A stretch of DNA of 64,000 nt from Bradyrhizobium betae (lineage in GTDB: Bacteria; Pseudomonadota; Alphaproteobacteria; Rhizobiales; Xanthobacteraceae), in contig NZ_CP044543.1 in the NCBI RefSeq assembly GCF_008932115.1, forward strand, positions 6,640,501-6,704,500, in the 5' to 3' direction. Position numbers and translations under genes: made by a program. A model generated the notes under the pieces. The model had not been told where the DNA came from. It was given only the letters and a program-made list of their open reading frames with translations, and did no database searches. Of the stretch, positions 1-8,697 are shown in pieces (within the stretch, counting starts at the first letter, position 1; each line of letters starts with the position of its first letter).

Positions 1-657
1 TGGACCGACATGCTGTCGGGCCAGGTCCATGGCAGCGCCGAGGGCAATCCGGTAGCGGCCGAGCTGCTGCGTGCGATCCGCGATTTCGACCTGCCGGTCG
101 AGCCGCTGTCGCTGCTCGCCGACGAGCACCAGTTCGATCTCTACAACGATCCGATGCCGACGTTGACGGCGCTGGAAGGCTATCTGGCGGCGACCTGTTC
201 GGCGCTGTTCGCGCTCGCGGCGAGGATCATGGCGCCGCCTTCGGAGGCAGCCGAGCATCTGGCAAGGCATGCCGGGCTGGCCCAGGGCATCGTGCAGATC
301 GTCACGAGCCTGCCGCGCGATGCTGCGCACCGGCAGTTGTTCCTGCCGCAGCAGCTTCTGACGAGCCATGGCTGCAGCATGGAGGACGTGTTCGCCGGCA
401 ATGAGAGCGCCAAGCTCGATGCCGTGCTGGACCAGCTCATCGGCGAGGCGCGGCAACATTTGACCACCGCCTTGTCGCTGTTGGCGGAGGTGCCGGTATC
501 GGCGCGGCCTGCGTTTCTGCCGCTCGGGCAGGTTCGGGCCGACCTCAAGCGCCTGTCGCAGCCGGGACGTCATCCGTTTACACCGCAGCCGTCGTCGCGG
601 CTGCGCACGCTCTGGACGTTGTGGCGGGCGTCACGATCGCGGGAATTTACCAAATAG
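1..657 (+). CDS. Squalene/phytoene synthase-family protein, NDUFAF6-like (5' end outside window)
   Basis: The frame is open from base 1, so the gene starts upstream; about 218 C-terminal residues are visible. The fold family is squalene/phytoene synthase. However, the second Asp-rich motif (QLTNxLRDxxED in true synthases) is replaced around visible residue 95 by a stretch reading AQGIVQIVTSLPRD, followed by RQLFLPQQLL and a hydrophobic helix ending near PAFLPL. That pattern resembles NDUFAF6, a catalytically dead relative needed for respiratory complex I assembly in mitochondria. I infer a non-enzymatic assembly role rather than prenyl condensation. It ends just ahead of the threonine ammonia-lyase gene and may share its transcript. 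Confidence 0.75.
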   Translation, partial: WTDMLSGQVHGSAEGNPVAAELLRAIRDFDLPVEPLSLLADEHQFDLYNDPMPTLTALEGYLAATCSALFALAARIMAPPSEAAEHLARHAGLAQGIVQIVTSLPRDAAHRQLFLPQQLLTSHGCSMEDVFAGNESAKLDAVLDQLIGEARQHLTTALSLLAEVPVSARPAFLPLGQVRADLKRLSQPGRHPFTPQPSSRLRTLWTLWRASRSREFTK

Positions 658-702
658 AGGTTGGCTTATCGCCTCGATTTGCCAAATGCTCTATGCTGTT
701 CC

Positions 703-1947
703 ATGGCCGAGTTGTCCCAAAGCATGTCCTCCGATCCGAGCGATTTTCCGGTCGCACCTGATGACATTCGTGCCGCCGCCGAGACCATCCGGGGCGCTGT
801 CGTCGAGACGCCTTGTAGCTACAGCCGGACGCTGAGCAATATCTGCGGCTGCGACATCTGGCTGAAATTCGAAAATCTCCAGTTCACGTCCTCGTTCAAG
901 GAGCGCGGCGCGCTCAATCTCCTGACCGCACTGACGGCGGAGGAGCGTGCGCGCGGTGTCATCGCGATGTCGGCCGGCAACCATGCGCAGGGCGTCGCCT
1001 ATCACGCCAAGCGGCTCGGCATTCCCGCCACCATCGTGATGCCCGTGGGCACGCCGATGGTGAAGGTCGAGAACACCAGGCACCACGGCGCCGAGGTGGT
1101 GGTGACGGGCGCGACGCTGGAGGAGGCGGCCGCGTTCGCGCGCAGCCACGGCGAAGCCCGCGACATGATCTTCGTCCATCCTTACGACGATCCGCTTGTC
1201 ATCGCGGGGCAGGGGACGGTCGGGCTCGAGATGCTCAAGGCCGTACCGGAGCTCGACACGCTGGTCGTCCCGATCGGCGGCGGCGGCCTGATCAGCGGCA
1301 TCGCCATCGCCGCGAAATCGATCAAGCCCTCGCTGCGGATCCTGGGCGTCGAGGCCTGGCTCTATCCCTCGATGTACAATGCCATCCATGGTGGCACTCT
1401 GCCTGCGCGCGGCGATACACTCGCCGAAGGCATCGCGGTGAAATCGCCGGGCAAGATCACGACCGAAATCGTCCGGCGCCTTGTCGACGACATTGCGCTC
1501 GTGAACGAAGCCGAGCTCGAGCGCGCGGTTGCGACCCTGATCTCGATCGAGAAGACCGTCGTGGAGGGCGCCGGCGCCGCCGGCCTCGCCGCGCTGATGT
1601 CCGATCGCTCCCGGTTCGCCGGCCAGAAGGTTGGCCTGGTCCTGAGCGGAGGCAATATCGACACGAGGCTGATCGCATCGGTGCTCACGCGCGAACTGGC
1701 CCGCGAGGGACGGCTGACCCAGCTGTCGCTCGACATCCCCGATCGGCCGGGCCAATTGGCCGCGGTGGCCGCGCTATTGGCCGAGGCCGGCGCAAACATC
1801 ATCGAGGTCTCGCATCAGCGGACCTTCTCCGACCTTCCGGCCAAGGCGACTCTGCTGCAACTCGTCATCGAGACCCGCGACAGCGCGCATCTCGACGAGG
1901 TCATGACACGGCTCAGTGCATCCGGATTGAGCGCGCGCTGCACCTGA
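703..1947 (+). CDS. ilvA: Threonine ammonia-lyase with C-terminal ACT domain
   Basis: PLP enzyme that deaminates threonine to 2-oxobutyrate, the first step towards isoleucine. SSFKERGALN carries the Schiff-base lysine, SAGNHAQGVA the substrate loop and GGGGL the phosphate-binding glycines. A single ACT domain (LDIPDRPGQLAAVAALL, about residues 345-414) suggests allosteric control. Length is about 414 aa, as usual for the one-ACT form. The ATG at 703 was chosen; ATG 724 (MSSDPSDFPV) is as good, and neither has a clear ribosome-binding site. An in-frame TTG at 661 lies 3 bp after the preceding stop and looks too early. Confidence 0.9.
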   Translation: MAELSQSMSSDPSDFPVAPDDIRAAAETIRGAVVETPCSYSRTLSNICGCDIWLKFENLQFTSSFKERGALNLLTALTAEERARGVIAMSAGNHAQGVAYHAKRLGIPATIVMPVGTPMVKVENTRHHGAEVVVTGATLEEAAAFARSHGEARDMIFVHPYDDPLVIAGQGTVGLEMLKAVPELDTLVVPIGGGGLISGIAIAAKSIKPSLRILGVEAWLYPSMYNAIHGGTLPARGDTLAEGIAVKSPGKITTEIVRRLVDDIALVNEAELERAVATLISIEKTVVEGAGAAGLAALMSDRSRFAGQKVGLVLSGGNIDTRLIASVLTRELAREGRLTQLSLDIPDRPGQLAAVAALLAEAGANIIEVSHQRTFSDLPAKATLLQLVIETRDSAHLDEVMTRLSASGLSARCT

Positions 1948-1965
1948 GTGGCGCGCGGCCATGCG

Positions 1966-3144
1966 CTACCGCGGCGCCAGGCCCGCCAGATGGCCGATCA
2001 GCCGATCGATCTCGGCTTCCGTGTTGTAGTAATGCGGTGAGGCGCGCATGAGCGGCGGCAGCGCGCGGACTTCGGCATCGATGCGTGTGCTCGCGGGATC
2101 CGAAGCGCCGATGATGATGCCGGCGGCGGCTGCGCTTTTGACAATGGCGCCCGCCTCATGCCCATCGACCGTGAAGCTGACGATGGCGCCCGGACGTCGA
2201 CCGAGGTCGCGAATTGTGACGCCGCGAATGGAGGCGAGGCCGCCGCGCAGACGGTCCGCAAGCAGTCGGCAGCGCTGCTCGATGGGACCCATACCGATGT
2301 CGAGCGCGTAATCGACGGCCGCGCCGAGTCCAAGCCGGGCGGCGTAATTGTTCTCCCAGGTCTCGAAGCGGCGTGCGTCGTCGCGCAGCCGATATTGATC
2401 GCGCGAGACCCATGGTGCCGCGAAGTGGTCGATCATCGGCGGCTCGAGTCGCTGCAGCAGCGCCCGGCGGACATAGAGAAACCCGGTGCCGCGCGGGCCG
2501 CGCAGGAATTTGCGGCCGGTGGCCGACAGCATGTCACAGCCGATGGCTTCGACGTCCACCGCCATCTGGCCGACCGCCTGACAGGCGTCGAGCAGATAGG
2601 GAATGCCCCGCGCTCGCGCGATCCGGCCGATCGCCGCCGCCGGATTGACCAGTCCGCCATTGGTCGGAACCCAGGTGATCGCGATGAGCTTCACGCGCTC
2701 GTCGATCATGCGCTCCAGCGCGCCGATATCGAGCTCTCCGCTGGCGTCGCTCGGCACGACGTCGATGACCGCGCCCGTGCGCTTGGCGACCTGAAGAAAA
2801 GCGACATAGTTGGCCGCATACTCTGCCTCGGCGGTCAGGATACGGTCGCCTTGACGAAATTGAAGCGCGTAGAACGCCATCTGCCAGGCAACGGTGGCGT
2901 TCTCCACGAGTGCGATTTCATCGGGCGCGGCATTCAGAAGTCGGGCTACCGAGCCATAGACCGCTCCGAGCCGATCGGACTCGCGGTCGGCGGCGGCGTA
3001 GCCTCCGATCTCGCTCTCGAGATCGATGTGCTGCTTCATCGCCTTAACGACGGGTGCCGGCATCAGAGCCGCGCCCGCATTGTGGAGATAGGCAAGCCGC
3101 GAGGTGGCTGGCGTGTCGGCCCGAATTCGGTCGATGTCGATCAA
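1966..3144 (-). CDS. Aminotransferase class V (cysteine desulfurase/epimerase-like PLP enzyme)
   Basis: A 392-residue fold-type I PLP enzyme. LLDACQAVGQ contains the Asp that pairs with the pyridine nitrogen. SATGRKFLRGPRG contains the Schiff-base lysine, and the following glycine-rich stretch is typical of the class V family that includes NifS/SufS and isopenicillin-N epimerase-like proteins. There is no recognisable cysteine-loop signature, so desulfurase activity is doubtful and the substrate is unknown. The start is a TTG preceded by AGAGGCGTCC on the minus strand, a usable ribosome site. It converges on the threonine ammonia-lyase gene with an 18-bp gap. Confidence 0.8.
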   Translation of the reverse strand: MIDIDRIRADTPATSRLAYLHNAGAALMPAPVVKAMKQHIDLESEIGGYAAADRESDRLGAVYGSVARLLNAAPDEIALVENATVAWQMAFYALQFRQGDRILTAEAEYAANYVAFLQVAKRTGAVIDVVPSDASGELDIGALERMIDERVKLIAITWVPTNGGLVNPAAAIGRIARARGIPYLLDACQAVGQMAVDVEAIGCDMLSATGRKFLRGPRGTGFLYVRRALLQRLEPPMIDHFAAPWVSRDQYRLRDDARRFETWENNYAARLGLGAAVDYALDIGMGPIEQRCRLLADRLRGGLASIRGVTIRDLGRRPGAIVSFTVDGHEAGAIVKSAAAAGIIIGASDPASTRIDAEVRALPPLMRASPHYYNTEAEIDRLIGHLAGLAPR

Positions 3145-3241
3145 GGACGCCTCTACCTTTCGCGATGCTTCTGCATGAATTAGGCGCAGTCGAGAAGGCT
3201 AGCAAGACGGCGGGCCGCAAGGGACAATGCCCGGTTTCGTC

Positions 3242-3832
3242 TCAGATGCAGAGCCCGAGCAGCTTGACGTGGCAGCTGCTCGTTTTCGGCTTGCGGGCGG
3301 GCGCGGCCTCGCGCTTCACCGCAACCAGCGGCTCGGTGTCCTTCTTGCCCTTGCCCTTCTTTGGCTCGTAGTCGCCGGCGATCACCATCGCCCAGTAAGT
3401 GCGCTTGCCGCTGGCGTTCCTGGCGTTCGCGATTCCGACGCGGGAAGCGTTGTGCAGCAACAGGTTCTTGCGGTGCCCGGACGAGTCGATCCACTGTCCC
3501 AGCGTCTTCTCGAAATTGTCGTAGCCATAGGCGATGTTCTCGGCGGCGCGGCCCGCGCCGGCCGGCGCGACGCGGCGATTGAACGGGCCAAGTGCATCAT
3601 GGCTGAGGTCGTCCTTCGCCGCCATCGCGCGGGCCTGATCCATGGCAATGCGATCGAGGGTGGCATCGCGCACCACGCGGACTTCACCATGCTTGAGGCG
3701 GAAGCTGGAGATCAATTCGGCCGGGGATTCGGCCATCGCGGGCGCTGCCGCAAGCAGAACAAGGCCGGCGATCATGCCGCCAACCACCCGATGTGTCGTT
3801 CCCTGAGTACCCATAAGCCCGCCAAGCCGCAT
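3242..3832 (-). CDS. Secreted CAP-domain (SCP-like) protein
   Basis: A 196-aa protein with an N-terminal signal peptide (hydrophobic stretch then APAMA-ESP) followed by a CAP/SCP domain at about residues 45-155. The CAP hallmarks are present: His in DLSHDAL, Glu in AENIAYG, and WIDSSGHRKNLLL. The C-terminal tail is Lys-rich and holds two cysteines (SSCHVK, LGLCI) that could form a disulfide. Bacterial CAP proteins are exported, but their biochemical role is mostly unknown. An in-frame ATG at 3814 is an alternative start. Confidence 0.85.
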   Translation of the reverse strand: MRLGGLMGTQGTTHRVVGGMIAGLVLLAAAPAMAESPAELISSFRLKHGEVRVVRDATLDRIAMDQARAMAAKDDLSHDALGPFNRRVAPAGAGRAAENIAYGYDNFEKTLGQWIDSSGHRKNLLLHNASRVGIANARNASGKRTYWAMVIAGDYEPKKGKGKKDTEPLVAVKREAAPARKPKTSSCHVKLLGLCI

Positions 3833-3885
3833 GATCCCAGCTTCTCTATCGCCAATGTGGAGGCTTCATGGCGCGGACCACGGAG

Positions 3886-4989
3886 CTAGCTCGCCGGCAG
3901 GTCCGCCTCGAAATTGAAGCGGTCGCGCAGATTCTTGCGCTGCTCCAGGATGTCCTTGAGGAACGCGCGGTCCTGGTCGTTCTTCATCATCGGCTCGATC
4001 AGATCGAGCTGGTTCATGGCGACCAGCTGCAGGATCTCGGTGCGGGGCTTGCCGCTGCTGTCGCGCGGCAGCGCATGCACGACCTGGATGTGTTCCGGCG
4101 GCTTCGGGCCCTTGACGGCGGCAAGCTCGTTGTGGAGCTGGCCTTCAAGCGCAGCCTGATCGCCTTCGACGAACGCGTAGAGCCCGACGCCGGACCGGCG
4201 ATCGGCGAACGCGACGATGGCCGTGTCGCGCACGGCCGGGTTCTTGCGGATCAGTTCCGCCAGCACCGGGGCATCGTTGACAAGCCGGCGGCCGCCGCCC
4301 TCACGGTCGGTGAAATTGAACAGGCCGCGTGTGATCGCCCGGTAGACCTTCTTGCCGGTGGCGAGCCACAGGCTCGCGGCGAAGGATTTCTTCGCCAGGA
4401 TCTTGCGCTCGCGCGGTGTCAGTGCTTCGGGTGCGTAGGAGCGCTTGTGCTTGAGCAGATGCCGGAGATCTTCATAGGCCAGGATGCGATAGAGCCGGCC
4501 GCGCCGTTCGAAGCAGGCCGCGAGCTGGAAGTCGGTGACATAGGCGTGGCCGTCGCGTCCAACCAGCCAGTTCTGTTCCTTGGCCAAATCGTTGTGGCAG
4601 ATGCCGGCACGGCGCAGCCTGCGCAGCGCCGCCTTGGCCGAGCGGAAATAGGCGAGGTCGCCATGTGGTTTTGCCAGATGCAGCGCGACGCCGTCCACGA
4701 AGCCGCGCACCAGCGCCCGGCGGCCGGCCCACAGCAATTCGGGACCGACGTTCAGGCCCTTGGCCAATCTCAACGCATACTTCTCGCGCGCGAACAAATG
4801 CCGCGCCAGCAGGAACGACCACCACGGCACCTCGTCAAGCCGGCGCAGCACGGCGTCGACCTCGCCATTGTCACTACGAAAGCGGCCGCGCTCGACGGTC
4901 GAGAATACGTCGCGCTTGAGCAGCACGCCCTCGGTCCAGCGCGCCGACAGTGTCGCGGCGTCGTCTTTCGGGAGACTCATGAGGCTCAC
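3886..4989 (-). CDS. Kinase-fold protein fused to an AMP-binding-enzyme C-terminal domain
   Basis: A 367-residue two-part protein. Residues about 30-230 resemble a RIO/lipopolysaccharide-kinase-type fold: [11 protein letters not shown] (H132, D134, N140) matches the catalytic loop and VTDFQLA (D153) the DFG position. Residues about 235-325 match the small C-terminal domain of acyl-CoA/AMP ligases, with [10 protein letters not shown] at its start and [10 protein letters not shown] carrying the catalytic-type lysine (K314). No adenylation core is present. The GTG start overlaps the trmFO stop as GTGA; an ATG at 4980 gives a product three residues shorter. Translational coupling to trmFO is likely. 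Phosphorylation substrate unknown. Confidence 0.75.
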   Translation of the reverse strand: MSLMSLPKDDAATLSARWTEGVLLKRDVFSTVERGRFRSDNGEVDAVLRRLDEVPWWSFLLARHLFAREKYALRLAKGLNVGPELLWAGRRALVRGFVDGVALHLAKPHGDLAYFRSAKAALRRLRRAGICHNDLAKEQNWLVGRDGHAYVTDFQLAACFERRGRLYRILAYEDLRHLLKHKRSYAPEALTPRERKILAKKSFAASLWLATGKKVYRAITRGLFNFTDREGGGRRLVNDAPVLAELIRKNPAVRDTAIVAFADRRSGVGLYAFVEGDQAALEGQLHNELAAVKGPKPPEHIQVVHALPRDSSGKPRTEILQLVAMNQLDLIEPMMKNDQDRAFLKDILEQRKNLRDRFNFEADLPAS

Positions 4990-6413
4990 GCTGCTGCGGC
5001 GATGCGCAGGTGATCGGCGATCCAGCGATCGAGATCGGCGAGCGCCAGCGCGCTCATCGCCTGCTTCTTGGCCACCGTCTTCTCGTTGCCGCGCAGGCGG
5101 GTCCCGTCCGGCTTCCTCGTCGGAGCGCTCGCAAGCGGCGGGAACAGGCCGAAATTGATGTTCATCGGCTGGAACGAGCGGGTGCCCGGCTCGATAGCCT
5201 CGATATGGCCGCCCGTGATGTGGCCGAGCAGGGATCCCAGCGCCGTCGTGCCGGGCGGGCTCGCAAGGGTCTCGCCGCGGGCGTCAGCTGCCGCATAGAG
5301 GCCGGCGATCAGGCCGACGCTGGCCGATTCCACATAGCCCTCGCAGCCCGTCATCTGGCCGGCGAAGCGCAGCCGCGGCTGCGCGCGCAGGCGCAACGAA
5401 CTGTCGAGCAGCTTCGGCGAGTTGAGGAAGGTGTTGCGATGCAGGCCGCCGAGGCGGGCAAATTCGGCCTTCTCCAGCCCCGGAATGGTGCGGAAGATGC
5501 GCTGCTGCTCGCCGTACTTCAGCTTCGTCTGGAAGCCGACGATGTTGTAGAGCGTGCCGAGCTTGTTGTCCTGCCGGAGTTGCACGATCGCGTAGGCTTT
5601 GGTCGCGGGATCGTGCGGATTGGTGAGGCCGACCGGTTTCATCGGGCCGTGGCGCAGCGTCTCGGGGCCGCGCTCCGCCATCACCTCGATCGGCAGGCAG
5701 CCGTCGAAATAGGGCGTGTTGGTTTCCCACTCCTTGAACTCGGTCTTCTCGCCGGCAATCAGCGCGGCGACGAAGCCGTCATACTGCTCCTTGGTCATGG
5801 GGCAGTTGATGTAGTCGGCGCCGGTGCCGCCGGGACCGACCTTGTCGTAACGCGATTGGAACCAGGCCACCGACATGTCGATGGATTCGCGGTGCACGAT
5901 CGGCGCGATCGCGTCGAAGAACGCGAGCGCGTTCTCGTCGGTCAGCTCGCGAATGGCGTCGGCGAGAGGTGCCGAGGTGAGGGGGCCGGTCGCAACGATG
6001 ACGTTGCTCCAGTCGGCCGGCGGCAGGCCTGTGACCTCGCCGCGGGCGATCTCGATCAGGGGATGGTCGTTGAGCGCCTTGGTGACGGCCGCAGAGAAGC
6101 CGTCGCGATCGACCGCCAGCGCGCCGCCGGCGGGCACCTGATTGGCATCGGCCGCACGCATGATCAGCGAGCCCAGCCGGCGCATCTCGGCATGGAGCAG
6201 GCCGACAGCGTTGTTGGCGGCATCGTCCGAGCGGAATGAATTGGAGCAGACGAGCTCGGCGAGCCCGTCGGTGCGGTGCGCCTCTGTCATGCGGCTCGGC
6301 CGCATCTCGTGGAGCACCACGGGCACGCCGGATTGGGCCACCTGCCAGGCGGCTTCCGAGCCGGCAAGGCCGGCACCGATGACGTGCACGGAATTGGATT
6401 GGGGTCCTGTCAT
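4986..6413 (-). CDS. trmFO: Methylenetetrahydrofolate-tRNA-(uracil-5-)-methyltransferase TrmFO
   Basis: FAD- and folate-dependent enzyme that makes 5-methyluridine at position 54 of tRNA. It begins with a Rossmann dinucleotide motif ([16 protein letters not shown]), followed by [17 protein letters not shown] and [11 protein letters not shown], both TrmFO hallmarks. [15 protein letters not shown] lies in the C-terminal half. At 475 aa it is the usual full length. The 3' end overlaps the kinase-fusion gene by 3 nt, so the two form an operon. Confidence 0.95.
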   Translation of the reverse strand: MTGPQSNSVHVIGAGLAGSEAAWQVAQSGVPVVLHEMRPSRMTEAHRTDGLAELVCSNSFRSDDAANNAVGLLHAEMRRLGSLIMRAADANQVPAGGALAVDRDGFSAAVTKALNDHPLIEIARGEVTGLPPADWSNVIVATGPLTSAPLADAIRELTDENALAFFDAIAPIVHRESIDMSVAWFQSRYDKVGPGGTGADYINCPMTKEQYDGFVAALIAGEKTEFKEWETNTPYFDGCLPIEVMAERGPETLRHGPMKPVGLTNPHDPATKAYAIVQLRQDNKLGTLYNIVGFQTKLKYGEQQRIFRTIPGLEKAEFARLGGLHRNTFLNSPKLLDSSLRLRAQPRLRFAGQMTGCEGYVESASVGLIAGLYAAADARGETLASPPGTTALGSLLGHITGGHIEAIEPGTRSFQPMNINFGLFPPLASAPTRKPDGTRLRGNEKTVAKKQAMSALALADLDRWIADHLRIAAAA

Positions 6414-6537
6414 GGGCGGACAGGTAGCGCTTTTCGGCGGTCAGTGGAATCGCCGAGATCGAGTTTTCTGCCACCGGATACGACAACGCCCGCACGAGGC
6501 GGGCGCTATCGGCTGGTCCGGTGAGGGCTGAACGATA

Positions 6538-6690
6538 TCAGCCCTGGTACTGACCGGCGGCAACGCGCGGGATGTCCGAGCGATCGAGGCCGATATCGGC
6601 CAGCTCGCGATCGCTGAGCTGGGACAGCTCGGCAACATTGCGCTGATAGTCCCGGAACGCCTGGATCATGCGGATGAGCGAGAGCAGCAT
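6538..6690 (-). CDS. DUF1127 domain small protein
   Basis: A 50-aa protein with the DUF1127 pattern: QAFRDYQRNVAELSQLSDRELADIGLDRSDI, split here by its two helices. The ATG at 6690 is preceded on the minus strand by CAGGAGACTACC, a strong ribosome site, which rules out the longer upstream reading. Rhizobial short DUF1127 proteins have been linked to phosphate and carbon metabolism through RNA turnover; the role of this one is unknown. It is monocistronic, 120 nt upstream of trmFO on the same strand. Confidence 0.88.
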   Translation of the reverse strand: MLLSLIRMIQAFRDYQRNVAELSQLSDRELADIGLDRSDIPRVAAGQYQG

Positions 6691-6946
6691 TGGTAGTCTC
6701 CTGTAGTTCGATTCAGCCCTTGCCCGGGCGTCATCGTTGAAATGAATATAGATGAGTGTGGTGCACTGCGAAAGTTCCGATGTTGCGATGCAGCTAAGCG
6801 AAGAGCGCATGGCATCGGTAACCAACGATTAACCCGCGGGCAGTCCCGCCCAAACGCTGGGCGGAACGGGGAGGAAAATGCTATAAAGTCCCGTGAATTC
6901 ACTGGGTTATAGCTACGTCGATCGTTATGGTCGAAGGAGAAATAAG

Positions 6947-7033
6947 TTGCGCGTTGGTCGCTCGCAAGCCGATCAATCAGCTCCTAAGCTCAAGTCTCGC
7001 ATGCGCAAATCGCATGATGCTGGAACCGTATAA
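6947..7033 (+). CDS. Possible 28-aa basic micropeptide
   Basis: A TTG codon at 6947 is placed 7 nt after GAAGGAGA, the best Shine-Dalgarno match in this intergenic region. The frame runs 28 codons to TAA and encodes a peptide with five Arg and three Lys. The stop falls inside the palindrome that begins at 7030. Conservation is unknown, so this is a weak call. Confidence 0.22.
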   Translation: MRVGRSQADQSAPKLKSRMRKSHDAGTV

Positions 7034-7053
7034 ATGAATATATGTTCATTTAT
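7030..7053. promoter_or_regulatory. Perfect AT-rich palindrome, candidate operator
   Basis: ATAAATGAA and TTCATTTAT form a perfect inverted repeat separated by 6 nt. The dyad is unusual in such GC-rich DNA and has the size of a dimeric repressor site. No regulator gene is adjacent. A T-run after the hairpin is absent, so a terminator is unlikely. Confidence 0.4.
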
Positions 7054-7403
7054 GGCGATGTTGGGATTTGGTCTGGATTCTGACGGACGACCGATTCGCC
7101 ACGCTCCCACCAAGGCAATCGATCCAGCGAAGGCGGCGGATTGGCGGGGCTAGCTGGATTCGCTCCGATTTGCCGCCGGAAATCCACCCTGGTGCAGTGC
7201 ACGCGCCTGGAACACGCGCTGTTGATTACACAGACGTAATGAAAATCAGAAATTTCGCATGCGGCTCTGCGCTTCACGCAACATCACGCAATTCTCGTGA
7301 GGATTTTATTGCGACATGTTGCCGCGTCGGGAGGAAAGTCATGTCGCAGATTCCGACAATGTCGCTGGTTCTGTCCCAAGAAGAAGAGAAGGAAGGTAAC
7401 ATC

Positions 7404-7667
7404 ATGACGAAGTTGCTCGGGGTTATCGCAATTGCCGCCGTCGCATTCGCCGTCGCGCCGGCCCAGGCCGCCAAGCACGCCATGGGCGGCTGCAGCTCGG
7501 CTAATCTGGAGAAGACCGAGACCGCGATCGAGAACATGGCCGACGGTGACGGCAAGATGGTCGCGCAGAAGGAGATCGCTTCTGCGCAGGACTCCATGCT
7601 CAACGGAAAAATGGGTGCGTGCGGCGCGCACCTGAACAAGGCGATGCACGCCACCATGGGCAAGTAA
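7404..7667 (+). CDS. Small secreted protein of unknown function
   Basis: An 87-aa protein with a clean signal peptide (MTKLLGVIAIAAVAFAVAPA, cleavage after AQA). The mature part is about 65 residues and contains two cysteines (GGCSS and GACGAH) that could form one disulfide. ATG 7404 is preceded by GAAGGAAGGTAAC, an excellent ribosome site. Codons upstream in the same frame are read-through without coding character. A GC-rich hairpin follows at 7693. No domain is recognised. Confidence 0.8.
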   Translation: MTKLLGVIAIAAVAFAVAPAQAAKHAMGGCSSANLEKTETAIENMADGDGKMVAQKEIASAQDSMLNGKMGACGAHLNKAMHATMGK

Positions 7668-7692
7668 ACGGATAGGCAAACGCACCCAAAAG

Positions 7693-7719
7693 AGGGCCGG
7701 TCGCCGGGCGATCGGCCCT
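7693..7719. terminator. GC-rich hairpin between convergent genes
   Basis: AGGGCCG and CGGCCCT are arms of a near-perfect dyad with an inner TCGCC/GGCGA pairing. It sits between the secreted-protein gene and the convergent lytic transglycosylase gene. There is no long T-run, so termination would be weak or Rho-assisted. Confidence 0.55.
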
Positions 7720-7737
7720 ACGCGTCTTGCACGCCGC

Positions 7738-8562
7738 CTATGGGGCGCGCGCGAGCTGGGTCGCGAAAGAGGCAACGGTCTTGGAGTAGACCTCGCTCTT
7801 GTTCCACTGCTGGAGCACCGCAAAATTCGGAGCGCCGGGCTGCCAATCCTTGCCCTTCTGCCAGCCATAGCCGGCGAGATAATTGGCGGTGGAGGCGAGC
7901 ACGTCTGGTGCGTTGTGCAAGAGGTCGCGCTTGCCATTGCCGTCAAAATCAACGGCGTATTTCATCCAGGACGACGGCATGAACTGGGTCTGGCCGAGCT
8001 CGCCGGCCCAGGCGCCCTTCATGTCGGCCGGCGCGAGATCGCCGCGCTGGACGATGCGCAGCGCATCCAGCAACTCGGCGCGAAACTGCTCGGAGCGGCG
8101 GCAGTCATAGGCCAGCGTCGCCAGCGAGCGGATCGTCGCGAACTTGCCGGTGTTGACGCCGAAATCCGTCTCGAGACCCCAGATCGCGACCAGCACTTCG
8201 CCCGGCACGCCATAGGTCTGCTCGATGCGGGAGAGCACCGAGCCGTATTGCTTCATCATGTTGGAGCCGCGCGTCATGCGCGGCGGCACCATGCGGCCGG
8301 AAAACTCCTCGAAGGTCTGGGTGAAGACCTTCTGCGAGCGATCGCGATTCAGCACGGCCTGGTCGAGCGTCACCCCGGCAAGCCCTGAGGCAATGGCCTG
8401 CTGAGAGATGCCTTTGGCTGCGGCATCGGTTTTGAAGTCCGCAAGCCAGGCGTCGAAATTGCCCGATCCGCAAGCAACGGCGGCGAGCGCGGGCTGGGCT
8501 GACAGGATGGATGCGGAAAGGGCGAGGGCTGCGAGAGCGAGACGAGAAATCGTCGGTGTCAT
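7738..8562 (-). CDS. Lytic murein transglycosylase, MltB family
   Basis: A 274-aa periplasmic peptidoglycan-cleaving enzyme. A signal peptide (SRLALAALALSASILSAQ, cleavage near ALA) is followed by the SLT/MltB domain. WGLETDFG holds the catalytic glutamate, and the downstream GELGQTQFMPSSW and DFDGNGKRDL are MltB-type. The C-terminal GYGWQKGKDWQ is also family-typical. ATG 8562 was chosen because the signal peptide starts there; the frame upstream is without coding character. Confidence 0.9.
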   Translation of the reverse strand: MTPTISRLALAALALSASILSAQPALAAVACGSGNFDAWLADFKTDAAAKGISQQAIASGLAGVTLDQAVLNRDRSQKVFTQTFEEFSGRMVPPRMTRGSNMMKQYGSVLSRIEQTYGVPGEVLVAIWGLETDFGVNTGKFATIRSLATLAYDCRRSEQFRAELLDALRIVQRGDLAPADMKGAWAGELGQTQFMPSSWMKYAVDFDGNGKRDLLHNAPDVLASTANYLAGYGWQKGKDWQPGAPNFAVLQQWNKSEVYSKTVASFATQLARAP

Positions 8563-8697
8563 CAGATGAAATTTATTCCGTGAAGTGATCTGACCGGCGT
8601 GTGCAATCTCGATTGTAACCGCGGCCAAAGCAAGGCGTATGACAGCGCGCGGTCCTGCCCGAGCCGGGCCCGGGCAGGATCCCATGTCACGATACCG

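Larger units (their letters stand above)
6691..7403. other. 713-bp intergenic region with an AT-rich palindrome and one possible micro-ORF
   Basis: Apart from the promoter of the DUF1127 gene (minus strand) and of the small secreted protein at 7404, the region holds a perfect 9+9 bp palindrome at 7030-7053 and a 28-codon frame at 6947-7033. Local AT content around 7020-7060 is clearly higher than in the flanks. No conserved protein is seen on either strand. Confidence 0.6.

Noticed and set aside
6871..6886. ATG at 6878 behind a perfect GGGGAGGAAA ribosome site
   Set aside because: It reads ATG CTA TAA, a one-residue frame after Met, so no gene results.
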